Shown here piece by piece: positions 1 to 5,353 of a stretch of 5,353 bases of DNA. Both the position numbers and the translations under genes were made by a program. The first letter of the stretch is position 1, and each line of letters begins with the position of its first letter. The stretch covers positions 588 to 5,940 of the forward strand of contig DPSW01000002.1 in NCBI GenBank assembly GCA_003527145.1, written 5' to 3'. The DNA is from Clostridiaceae bacterium. Its GTDB lineage: Bacteria > Bacillota > Clostridia > Lutisporales > Lutisporaceae. A model generated the notes under the pieces. That model saw only the letters and a list, made by a program, of their open reading frames with translations. It ran no database searches and was not told the DNA's origin.

Positions 1-131
1 ATACGTTACATAGCTTTTATCACTGAACTAACCCGCTCTATGAGTTTGTAAGCTTACTGATGTAAAATATTTAATGTGTTATATATAAATTATATTGGAA
101 GCAAGGAATATTATAGTACAAAGGGAATCAT

Positions 132-251
132 ATGAGCAAAGATATAACCGATAAGCTGGGTAAAGAGAAGGACTTTTATCTGATATATGAAGCCCTGCTA
201 GAACAACTGACTACACTATTTCATATTATATATATGAGATGTTGTAGTTAG
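132..251 (+). CDS. possible 39-residue small protein or leader peptide
   Basis: A short reading frame begins at an ATG preceded by AAGGGA (121-126), a reasonable ribosome binding site with a 5-base spacer. It runs 39 codons to a TAG at 249-251, which touches the AGGAGG binding site of the next gene (250-255). The peptide starts MSKDITDKLGKEKDF, has an amphipathic middle (YLIYEALLEQLTTLF) and ends in a Cys-Cys-Ser tail. I recognise no family. The placement would let its translation influence the next gene, but the downstream half overlaps a candidate promoter, so it may equally be chance or a gene remnant. The frame is too short for coding statistics to decide. Confidence 0.3.
   Translation: MSKDITDKLGKEKDFYLIYEALLEQLTTLFHIIYMRCCS
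202..230 (+). promoter_or_regulatory. candidate sigma-K-like promoter for the plus-strand cluster
   Basis: AACA at 202-205 matches the sigma-K -35 consensus (mACm). After 16 bases comes CATATTATA at 222-230, which fits the -10 pattern CATAnnnTA. Transcription would begin near 237, leaving a leader of roughly 25 bases that contains the AGGAGG site at 250-255. The match is exact to the Bacillus subtilis consensus as I remember it, but the consensus is short and AT-rich, so a chance match in this background is quite possible. No convincing vegetative promoter was seen upstream. Confidence 0.3.
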
Positions 252-262
252 GAGGAAGCAGT

Positions 263-799
263 ATGTTTGAAAAAATGAAAAAGCGGCCTGTTGAAGTTGT
301 TGACATAACAAGTCCCACAATGAATTCTATACTGGGAAGGTATTTCATTGGGCAAACCGGTATACTTAATTTTGGAAATAGATATAATGCTTGGGGGGGA
401 ATAATAAATCCCGATAATTCAGGAGTAAATCTTTATTTTGATATCTTTACCATTACAAACTTTTCAACTCAGGATTTTACCGCAGAAATCTGGTTAAATG
501 TCAGGACACCAAGCAAAGCTATAGTCTCTTCCACAGTTACTCCATCAAATCAATCCATCTCACCTCCTCCTAAACCAAAGACAGTAATGAAATATGCTGA
601 TCATCTATCTGAGCCTCTGACAAAAGGAGTGAACATTTTTGGAAGGATAGTCACTTCCAATTCTACTCTTGTAAGCGATTCCCATAAGGGTTCTATAATT
701 ATCGGTCCCGGCGGCTCATTTTCAATACTTCTTAAGTCGCCAAGATCTGAAAATATCACAGGGACAATTGTTTTGACCTGGTGGGAGGAAAAAATCTGA
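263..799 (+). CDS. uncharacterised WWEEKI-ending protein, first of two tandem paralogs (DUF6143-like)
   Basis: The function is not known. The start is well supported by AGGAGG at 250-255 with a 7-base spacer. The 178-residue product has no signal peptide or membrane segment, so a cytoplasmic or spore-compartment location is likely. It is rich in alternating hydrophobic/polar stretches, suggesting a beta-rich fold. Motifs shared with the next gene, in order, are GRYFIGQT (25-32), AWGGIINP (43-50), TNFS (65-68), TAEIW (73-77), a proline hinge NQSISPPPKP (96-105), GGSF (150-153) and the terminal WWEEKI (173-178). I recall this layout from an uncharacterised Bacillota family labelled DUF6143; the label is from memory and unverified. 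The gene arose with its neighbour by duplication and is probably co-transcribed with it (37-base gap). The codons for AWGG include a run of seven G (393-399). Coding status is confident; function is not. Confidence 0.85.
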   Translation: MFEKMKKRPVEVVDITSPTMNSILGRYFIGQTGILNFGNRYNAWGGIINPDNSGVNLYFDIFTITNFSTQDFTAEIWLNVRTPSKAIVSSTVTPSNQSISPPPKPKTVMKYADHLSEPLTKGVNIFGRIVTSNSTLVSDSHKGSIIIGPGGSFSILLKSPRSENITGTIVLTWWEEKI

Positions 800-840
800 T
801 GAGTTCGGTCTACAGATATTCACTAGGAGGTAGGTTATGA
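799..840 (+). other. 13-codon mini-ORF bridging the two paralogs
   Basis: The TGA of the first paralog (797-799) overlaps an ATG (799-801), giving TGATG. This opens a 13-codon frame (MSSVYRYSLGGRL) whose TGA (838-840) overlaps the ATG of the second paralog as ATGA. A GGGAGG lies 10 bases before the mini-ORF start, inside the WWEEKI codons of the first gene. The arrangement could carry ribosomes across the 37-base gap and couple translation of the two paralogs. It could also be a vestige of an older direct junction like the TAATG at 1380-1384. The peptide itself is unlikely to be functional. Confidence 0.3.
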
Positions 841-1382
841 GCTTGATATTAGTAAAAAAAGAAAAATCGGTCAGAGATGTCATTGTTTTATCAGAGACTG
901 TATATCATTCATATATCGGCAAATATTTTCTAGGGCAGACTGATATTATAACCTTCGGAGATGGCCATCATGCTTGGGGAGGCTTAATAAACCCAGCTAA
1001 ATCAAATGTAAATATGTTTTTGAATGCTTATACTATCTCCAATTTTTCTAATCAACCAATAACGGCTGAGGGATGGCTAAGCAGCACACTTCCCGGAAAA
1101 GGTAAAGCATCACCATATTTTGCTTCTGGAAACCAATCCATTACTCCGCCGCCAATACCTAATGTAGAAATTCAAAATGCTAGTTTTGTATCAAAAAAAC
1201 CTACAGGCGGAACTTACGCATTTGTGAGAAGGATCGAACCCAACCTGACGCTTACAAAGCATGACTTTCAAGGCATGTATATCATTCCGCCCAACAGCTC
1301 CTTTGTATTATTCTTTCTATCCCCTGAAAAAGAACAAGCTCATGTAAGAGTAGCGTTTGGCTGGTGGGAAGAAAAAATTTAA
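837..1382 (+). CDS. uncharacterised WWEEKI-ending protein, second tandem paralog (DUF6143-like)
   Basis: This 181-residue protein is a diverged duplicate of the preceding one. It starts at an ATG with AGGAGG at 825-830 and a 6-base spacer. Matching blocks are GKYFLGQT (28-35), AWGGLINP (46-53), SNFS (68-71), TAEGW (76-80), NQSITPPPIP (99-108), SSF (154-156) and WWEEKI (176-181). The N-terminal 20 residues and the segment between the TAE and NQSI blocks are the most divergent parts. There is no signal peptide, transmembrane helix or recognisable catalytic motif; the repeated aromatic, Gly and Pro blocks look structural. Its TAA overlaps the ATG of the next gene by one base, and its WWEEKI codons supply the purine-rich stretch upstream of that start, so the two are probably translationally coupled. 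The function is unknown; a structural or spore-associated role is only a guess from the candidate promoter. Confidence 0.85.
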   Translation: MSLILVKKEKSVRDVIVLSETVYHSYIGKYFLGQTDIITFGDGHHAWGGLINPAKSNVNMFLNAYTISNFSNQPITAEGWLSSTLPGKGKASPYFASGNQSITPPPIPNVEIQNASFVSKKPTGGTYAFVRRIEPNLTLTKHDFQGMYIIPPNSSFVLFFLSPEKEQAHVRVAFGWWEEKI

Positions 1383-1705
1383 TGGGGCAAGAGCAATATG
1401 TTACCGTATTGACAAAGCCAAGGCTTGATGATTATGCATATATAGTTGTAAGGGCGGACTCAGGATATCCTGCTATAGAAGCTGCCTATACTCGCGTTAA
1501 AGATGACGGCAATTTGTATTTCGGGCCATATTCAAGCAAGAATACTGTAGATAGTGCTTTAGACGGCATAAAAGAATTCTATAAGATACTCTGCAGCAAT
1601 CCTTTGAAAAAGAATGCCCCATGCTTAAGCTACTCCTTAGGCCTGTGCATCGGGGTGTGCCTCGGGGGATCTGCTGCAGCACGAATATTAAAAGCTTCAA
1701 AATAA
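1382..1705 (+). CDS. short UvrC-like protein with the four-cysteine segment, no nuclease domain
   Basis: This 107-residue protein resembles the part of UvrC that follows the GIY-YIG nuclease domain. Residues 18-32 (Y..IVVRADSGYPAI) parallel the YNI-LRDDKSYPYI block of UvrC, residues 46-50 are the YFGPY signature, and residues 71-93 carry C-x9-C-x7-C-x3-C (Cys71, 81, 89, 93) with the APCLSYSLGLC pattern. In UvrC the equivalent cysteines are reported to hold a [4Fe-4S] cluster; here the first loop is two residues shorter than in the E. coli protein. The GIY-YIG, UVR, endonuclease and helix-hairpin-helix domains are all missing, since full UvrC is about 600 residues. It cannot cut DNA by the known mechanism, so DNA or partner binding or redox sensing are possibilities. 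I chose the ATG at 1382 because it forms a TAATG junction with the preceding gene and has GGGAAG at 1366-1371; an in-frame GTG at 1364 is an alternative. It may be a domesticated fragment or a decayed gene. Confidence 0.8.
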   Translation: MGQEQYVTVLTKPRLDDYAYIVVRADSGYPAIEAAYTRVKDDGNLYFGPYSSKNTVDSALDGIKEFYKILCSNPLKKNAPCLSYSLGLCIGVCLGGSAAARILKASK

Positions 1706-1721
1706 GTCATCGAATACTAGA

Positions 1722-1760
1722 CGGTTTTATCACAGTGTTGAGGAACTTTTGATTAAACCG
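1722..1760. terminator. imperfect inverted repeat between convergent genes, possible terminator
   Basis: CGGTTTTATC (1722-1731) pairs with GATTAAACCG (1751-1760) over ten positions with one T-T mismatch, enclosing a 19-base loop. It lies just past the stop of the UvrC-like gene and before the end of the convergent phosphatase gene, where a bidirectional transcription stop would be expected. There is no T-run directly after the stem on either strand, so it is at best a weak intrinsic terminator. A smaller hairpin, ACTTG/CAAGT, sits at 1765-1781. Nothing else was seen in the 1706-1789 gap. Confidence 0.35.
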
Positions 1761-1789
1761 GCAGACTTGCATAATACAAGTACGGATTA

Positions 1790-2524
1790 TTAGCTTTTTC
1801 CCAGATCTATACACTCCGGGTCAAGATAATAAATCATATCCTTTCTTTCAACTACGATACTGATCCTACTTTTTAGTGCGGGATTTTCCAATACCTTGGT
1901 TACCAGCTCCCTCGTCGGGTTAACACATACCGGATGACCAACGGCTTCGAACATTGCATAGTCACCTGTTGTATCCCCATAGCTGTAGCTTTTTGAAAGA
2001 TCAATATCATATTTTTCAACTAATTCCTTCATCGCTTGCTTCTTGCTTTCGCTATCCCACATGGGGATAATAGTCCCGGAATATATTCCATTTTCGTCAA
2101 TCTCATAGGTCGCTCCCTTGAAATCATCAAAACCATGCTTCAGAGCCATCTCTTTAACCAATTCAATAGGACTTCCCGATATAGTTATCAGCTTATGCCC
2201 GTTCTCTCTATGCCACTTTATCCTGTCTCTCGTATATGTATATACCCTATCGCCCTTCTGGTTTATTACCAACCTGGCAATAAACTCAACCTGAGATCTG
2301 TGAAGCCCCTTTATAGCCTGGGTATATATCTCAGCCATCTTTAACAGATAATTATCGTAGTTGCCCTGTCTTTTATCATACCGCTGATACTCAGGCCTTA
2401 CCTCATTATACCACTTCCCGTTATCGATGATTTCCGCTTTTACGAGCTTCTTAAAAATCTCGGAAATCAAGCCTTCCCTATACAACGTTCCATCTATATC
2501 AAAAAAAGCAGCTGCGGCTTTCAT
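1790..2524 (-). CDS. HAD superfamily phosphatase, subfamily IB (SerB-like)
   Basis: This 244-residue protein has all four haloacid dehalogenase motifs. Motif I is FFDIDGT, with nucleophile Asp9 and general acid Asp11. Motif II is TISGSP, with Ser116. The motif III lysine is Lys161 or Lys162 in SESKKQ, and motif IV is YGDTTGDYAMF with Asp184 and Asp188 for magnesium. A helical cap fills residues 15-100, between motifs I and II, which together with the E-x-GIYSGT strand before motif III is typical of subfamily IB, the group of phosphoserine phosphatase and related hydrolases. It should be a soluble cytoplasmic magnesium-dependent phosphatase. The substrate cannot be told: phosphoserine or another small phosphate ester is possible, but subfamily IB includes many proteins of unknown substrate. 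An AAGGAAGGTGGG stretch ends 8 bases before the ATG. The gene appears monocistronic, with its own candidate promoter, and converges on the plus-strand cluster. Confidence 0.9.
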   Translation of the reverse strand: MKAAAAFFDIDGTLYREGLISEIFKKLVKAEIIDNGKWYNEVRPEYQRYDKRQGNYDNYLLKMAEIYTQAIKGLHRSQVEFIARLVINQKGDRVYTYTRDRIKWHRENGHKLITISGSPIELVKEMALKHGFDDFKGATYEIDENGIYSGTIIPMWDSESKKQAMKELVEKYDIDLSKSYSYGDTTGDYAMFEAVGHPVCVNPTRELVTKVLENPALKSRISIVVERKDMIYYLDPECIDLGKS

Positions 2525-2557
2525 AGTATTTACCCACCTTCCTTCAAGCTTTGATAT

Positions 2558-2585
2558 ATTCTATCATAAAGCAAGGGAATTTGAA
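2558..2585 (-). promoter_or_regulatory. candidate sigma-A promoter of the phosphatase gene
   Basis: On the minus strand, TTCAAA (2580-2585) and TAGAAT (2558-2563) are separated by 16 bases. They match the vegetative -35 and -10 consensus at four and five of six positions. TATGAT, offset five bases upstream of the -10, is an alternative -10. The leader would be about 25 bases. The region is very AT-rich, so this is a weak call, but the terminator just upstream makes an independent promoter here likely. Confidence 0.35.
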
Positions 2586-2608
2586 ATTTAAATATTCTCT
2601 ATTCCGTT

Positions 2609-2668
2609 TTTATAAAAATAAGAGCAGATAGATCGATTCTTATATTCCTACTTAAACCGCTATCTGCT
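2609..2668 (-). terminator. intrinsic terminator of the dehydrogenase-ligase operon
   Basis: Read on the minus strand, AGCAGATAG (2660-2668) and CTATCTGCT (2623-2631) form a perfect 9-base-pair stem around a 28-base loop, followed by CTTATTTTTAT. It begins about 28 bases after the ligase stop codon, the expected position for a rho-independent terminator. The long loop is somewhat atypical. Confidence 0.6.
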
Positions 2669-2696
2669 TAAGATTATTAGATATAGAATTTTATTG

Positions 2697-3686
2697 CTAG
2701 TTTGTTAAAATTTTATCCTTCACCAGACAACAGAGATCGTTCTTGATCTGTTCATTTATGATACAGTTCTCTATTGCCTCCAGCATGTTACGTCTCTTAA
2801 ATTCTTTATTTTGAAATAGTTTCTCCAGGCTTTTAAAGGCTTCGGGTACAATGGCATCCGTGAATACCTTGCAATCCTTTATCACCCCGTCAGAAACTTC
2901 CAGATTGATCTCAAAGATACCCCAATTGAATTTATCCTCTGCGGTAATTGCAAAATCAGGGCTCTCTGTATAGTTCCATTCCCATGAACCATACTTTCCC
3001 ATATAGGCTGTGACATCGATGGCTTTCTCATTTAAAAGAATTATTTGAGCTTCGGCTTTGTAAAACTCATTAAAGCTTATTATAAGGGCATCCTTCAAGC
3101 TGTCGACAGTTATTTGCGAAGAAAATTCTTTCAGATTTATTACTCTGGATGCCACCGAATCAATGCCCTTTGACTTAAGCTTTAAAGGTGATACGGTCAG
3201 GTATTTGGATAGCTTATACAGATCAGCATCAACGAGCAGAGTGCCGTGATGGCAATTCATTCCGTTATCGCTGATAAAAGCATTTCCGGAGAACTTTCTT
3301 CCCTGCACCAGCAAATCATTTCTGCCGTTAAAACAGCCATGGACTCCAAAGCGTGAAACCCCGTTCAAGATAATTTCCATATTGCTCTCAACATCATAGC
3401 TTTCATCAGAAGCAATAAAGGTAAAGTTCAGGTTCCCATGATCATGATATACGGCTCCACCACCTGATAATCTTCTTACCAGGTGGACATCATCCTCTTT
3501 GAGCTTTTTAACATCGCATTCTTTATAAGGATTCTGGTTTCTTCCTATGACAATAGTGTTTGCATTCTGCCAAAGGAAAAACACAATATCGTTAAGCTCA
3601 TTACATGCCATCAACCACTCTTCGACGGAAAGATTGAACTTAGGATCAAAGGATTCTGAAATATATATTTTAAATTTCTTATGCAA
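2697..3686 (-). CDS. lplA: lipoate-protein ligase A
   Basis: The enzyme activates lipoate with ATP to lipoyl-AMP and transfers it to a lysine of lipoyl domains in 2-oxoacid dehydrogenases or the glycine cleavage H protein; it is cytoplasmic. Numbering is from the upstream ATG at 3704. The catalytic fold shows FNLSVEEWL (23-31), NANTIVIGRNQNP (47-59), the lipoate/adenylate loop RRLSGGGAVYHD (77-88), GRNDL (127-131), GRKFSGNA (135-142) with Lys137 at the position of the E. coli catalytic lysine, and HHGTLLVDADL (152-162). A C-terminal accessory domain (about 255-335) carries YGSWEWN, as in E. coli LplA, and the length is near the 338 residues of that protein. I favour the TTG at 3684-3686 as start (329 residues): AGGGGA lies 8 bases upstream, it overlaps the preceding stop by 8 bases, and its N-terminus matches E. 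coli LplA. The ATG at 3704 has no binding site. Confidence 0.95.
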   Translation of the reverse strand: MHKKFKIYISESFDPKFNLSVEEWLMACNELNDIVFFLWQNANTIVIGRNQNPYKECDVKKLKEDDVHLVRRLSGGGAVYHDHGNLNFTFIASDESYDVESNMEIILNGVSRFGVHGCFNGRNDLLVQGRKFSGNAFISDNGMNCHHGTLLVDADLYKLSKYLTVSPLKLKSKGIDSVASRVINLKEFSSQITVDSLKDALIISFNEFYKAEAQIILLNEKAIDVTAYMGKYGSWEWNYTESPDFAITAEDKFNWGIFEINLEVSDGVIKDCKVFTDAIVPEAFKSLEKLFQNKEFKRRNMLEAIENCIINEQIKNDLCCLVKDKILTN

Positions 3687-5353
3687 AGTGAATTCCCCTG
3701 CCATCTATGCTTAATAATGCTTCATGAATAGATTCGGCTGTTGTAGGATGTGCATAAATCACATGGGCCGCTTTATCTATAGTTAAGCCTGAAGCGATGA
3801 TATTGCTGATTGTGCTGAGCATATCGGTGGCATGCACCCCCACTATAGTCCCTCCAATTATTTTTCTTGTTTCTTTGCCGGCAATAAGCTTCACGAACCC
3901 TTCCGTCTCTCCCATGGCCTGCGCTTTACCGTTTGCCATCAACGGAAACTTTCCAATTATATAATCAAGCTTTTGTGAGACGGCGTCCTTTTCTGTCAAT
4001 CCGACATGGCCGATCTCAGGCATCGTAAATATTGCACTGGGTACTAAGTCATAACACATCTCATCTTGCATTCCATTGATATGGTCAGCAGCTATAATAC
4101 CTTGATGTGAAGCAACATGAGCCAATTGAATTTTATTTGTTATATCTCCTATGGCGTATACATTTGGATTGCTCGTTCGCATATGGGCATCCACCGAGAT
4201 GCCATTACGCTTTTCATTCAGTTCAACCTTGAGCATCTCCAGATCAAGAGATTCCAGATTTGCTTTCCTTCCAACCGCCATAGCCACTTTTTCGCTTATT
4301 AAATACTTTGTTTGATTATTTTCATCTATCTCAACAATTTTCGTTCCGTCTAATGCAGTTTTTATCGACAATGCTTTGGCGCCTTCATAGAGATTAATTC
4401 CTCTCTGGGCGGCAGATTCTCTTATTATATCTGCTGCATCCTCATCCATAGTGTTTAAAATTTGCGGGAAATACTCAACTACATTTACTTTTGCACCTAA
4501 AGCATTATAAATGAAGGCAAATTCCATCCCAATAACGCCGCCGCCAATGATTGTGATTGAGGAAGGCACTTCCGTTAATTCCAATAGATCCTGACTGGTA
4601 AGAATATCTTCGCCGTCGGCTCCTTCTATCGGAAGAATGGCCGGTTTAGAACCCGCGGCTATTATCAGCTTTTCGAATTTTATAGTGGCATCAATAGATT
4701 TATTTTTAACGGTTAGGGTTTCTATATCTTGGACTTCTGCCTTGCCATTTATATACTCTATTTGGTGAACCTCCATCAAATGCTCAATTCCGGATACCAA
4801 TGTATCGACCACTTCATTTTTCCTTTGCATTATTCTTTCAAGAGAAGCTTTTACCCCTTCGACTTCTATGCCAAAGCTTTGAGCATTTCTGATCTTCTCT
4901 AAAGCATCTATGCTGCTGACAAGGGCTTTTGTGGGGATGCACCCATAGTTGAGGCACGTTCCTCCCAACCTGTCTTGCTCAATTATCAGAACTCTTTTGC
5001 CGCCCTGGGCTGCCCTTATGGCGGCGACGTAACCCCCGGGACCTCCTCCAACAATTGCTACATCCACCTCATAGCTTTTGCTTAAAGGCTTGGCAAGCCC
5101 AAAGGAGTAAGATGTCTTTTTCAGTTCTTGCTGAATCAATTCTCCCTCTACACTGCCAATAACCTGCCCTTTCTTTATAGTATCCCCCTCAGCAATCAAT
5201 AATTGTTCCAGAGTACCCTTATATTTTGATATATATTTGATGGTTCCCTTGCCGGACTCGATGGTAAATATTATATCGTCTGGGTTTAAAATATCGCCGG
5301 TTTTTTTGTTTATTTTGCCTACTTTCCCGGACATGTCATGACCGGAAAGCTTT
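3679..5353 (-). CDS. lpdA: dihydrolipoyl dehydrogenase (E3) with N-terminal lipoyl domain, 5' end cut by window
   Basis: This flavoprotein reoxidises the dihydrolipoyl groups of 2-oxoacid dehydrogenase or glycine cleavage complexes using NAD. Numbering is from the ATG at 5334. A lipoyl domain (about 1-63) carries the acceptor Lys29 in IESGKGTI. After a linker (64-88) come the FAD-binding GGGPGG (96-101), the redox disulfide GGTCLNYGC (Cys127, Cys132), the NAD-binding GGGVIG (264-269), the second FAD motif AIGD (394-397), and the C-terminal dimer domain with the catalytic His529-Pro and Glu534. The 5334 ATG is probably not the true start. The frame stays open to the window edge, and the preceding codons read KLSGHD, continuing the usual PKLG-x-x-M opening of lipoyl domains, so only a few residues should be missing. 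The gene overlaps lplA by 8 bases if TTG is used (26 with the ATG), indicating an operon. Partner enzymes would lie upstream, outside the window. Confidence 0.95.
   Translation of the reverse strand, partial: KLSGHDMSGKVGKINKKTGDILNPDDIIFTIESGKGTIKYISKYKGTLEQLLIAEGDTIKKGQVIGSVEGELIQQELKKTSYSFGLAKPLSKSYEVDVAIVGGGPGGYVAAIRAAQGGKRVLIIEQDRLGGTCLNYGCIPTKALVSSIDALEKIRNAQSFGIEVEGVKASLERIMQRKNEVVDTLVSGIEHLMEVHQIEYINGKAEVQDIETLTVKNKSIDATIKFEKLIIAAGSKPAILPIEGADGEDILTSQDLLELTEVPSSITIIGGGVIGMEFAFIYNALGAKVNVVEYFPQILNTMDEDAADIIRESAAQRGINLYEGAKALSIKTALDGTKIVEIDENNQTKYLISEKVAMAVGRKANLESLDLEMLKVELNEKRNGISVDAHMRTSNPNVYAIGDITNKIQLAHVASHQGIIAADHINGMQDEMCYDLVPSAIFTMPEIGHVGLTEKDAVSQKLDYIIGKFPLMANGKAQAMGETEGFVKLIAGKETRKIIGGTIVGVHATDMLSTISNIIASGLTIDKAAHVIYAHPTTAESIHEALLSIDGRGIHFA
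3694..3699 (-). promoter_or_regulatory. ribosome binding site that points to a TTG start for lplA
   Basis: AGGGGA on the minus strand is 8 bases before the TTG at 3684-3686. It lies inside the last codons of the dehydrogenase gene and downstream of the alternative ATG at 3702-3704, which has no purine-rich site ahead of it. This spacing favours initiation at TTG and coupling to termination of the upstream gene (TAA at 3679-3681). Confidence 0.55.

Noticed and set aside
48..57. Perfect palindrome GTAAGCTTAC as a possible operator
   Set aside because: Ten bases without a second copy or a clear promoter nearby is too little to call a binding site.
60..120. Vegetative promoter or A/T-rich replication or attachment element in the leader
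   Set aside because: Only weak hexamer matches with poor spacing were seen, and no repeats or direct flanks support an element.
393..399. Run of seven G in the first paralog as a phase-variation tract
   Set aside because: Seven is short for slippage control, the run encodes the conserved WGG of the family motif, and the paralog encodes the same residues without the run.
1497..1700. 67-codon minus-strand frame inside the UvrC-like gene
   Set aside because: It lies antisense to a gene with clear family similarity, has no recognisable motif, and appears to be a shadow frame.
1706..1789. Small RNA gene in the convergent gap
   Set aside because: There are two small inverted repeats but no promoter-like sequence and no T-run; a weak terminator explains them more simply.
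2036..2344. 102-codon plus-strand frame opposite the phosphatase
   Set aside because: It is antisense to a gene with all four HAD motifs and has no family resemblance of its own.
4117..4302. 61-codon plus-strand frame opposite the dehydrogenase
   Set aside because: It is antisense to a conserved E3 gene and has no supporting features.

Overview
The window looks like chromosomal DNA from a low-GC, spore-former-type Clostridia or related Bacillota. The reasons are the AT-rich composition, strong AGGAGG-type ribosome binding sites, tightly packed small genes, and a clostridial-style dihydrolipoyl dehydrogenase that carries its own lipoyl domain next to a lipoate-protein ligase. No rRNA, tRNA, CRISPR array or insertion sequence was seen. 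Species cannot be assigned from the sequence alone.

Layout. Positions 1-262 are a mostly non-coding AT-rich leader holding a possible 39-codon small ORF (132-251) and a candidate sporulation-type (sigma-K-like) promoter (202-230). Positions 263-1705 hold a compact plus-strand cluster: two tandem paralogous proteins of about 180 residues that end in the same WWEEKI motif (263-799 and 837-1382), followed, through a one-base TAATG overlap, by a 107-residue protein (1382-1705). That third protein looks like the internal cysteine-bearing segment of the repair nuclease subunit UvrC, without any nuclease domain. The rest of the window is on the minus strand: a HAD-IB type phosphatase (2524-1790, convergent with the first cluster), then an upstream two-gene operon made of a lipoyl-domain dihydrolipoyl dehydrogenase (cut by the window edge at 5353) and lipoate-protein ligase A (3686-2697), closed by a likely intrinsic terminator (2609-2668).

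How the genes may work together. The ligase attaches lipoate to lipoyl domains, and the dehydrogenase reoxidises dihydrolipoyl groups, so the minus-strand pair forms a lipoate module. Such a module serves 2-oxoacid dehydrogenase or glycine cleavage complexes; the partners would lie beyond position 5353. The plus-strand cluster is the least explained part. The paralogs belong to an uncharacterised family (I recall it as DUF6143, from memory), and their tight coupling to a free-standing, UvrC-derived, potential Fe-S-binding segment is the best candidate here for an undescribed system.
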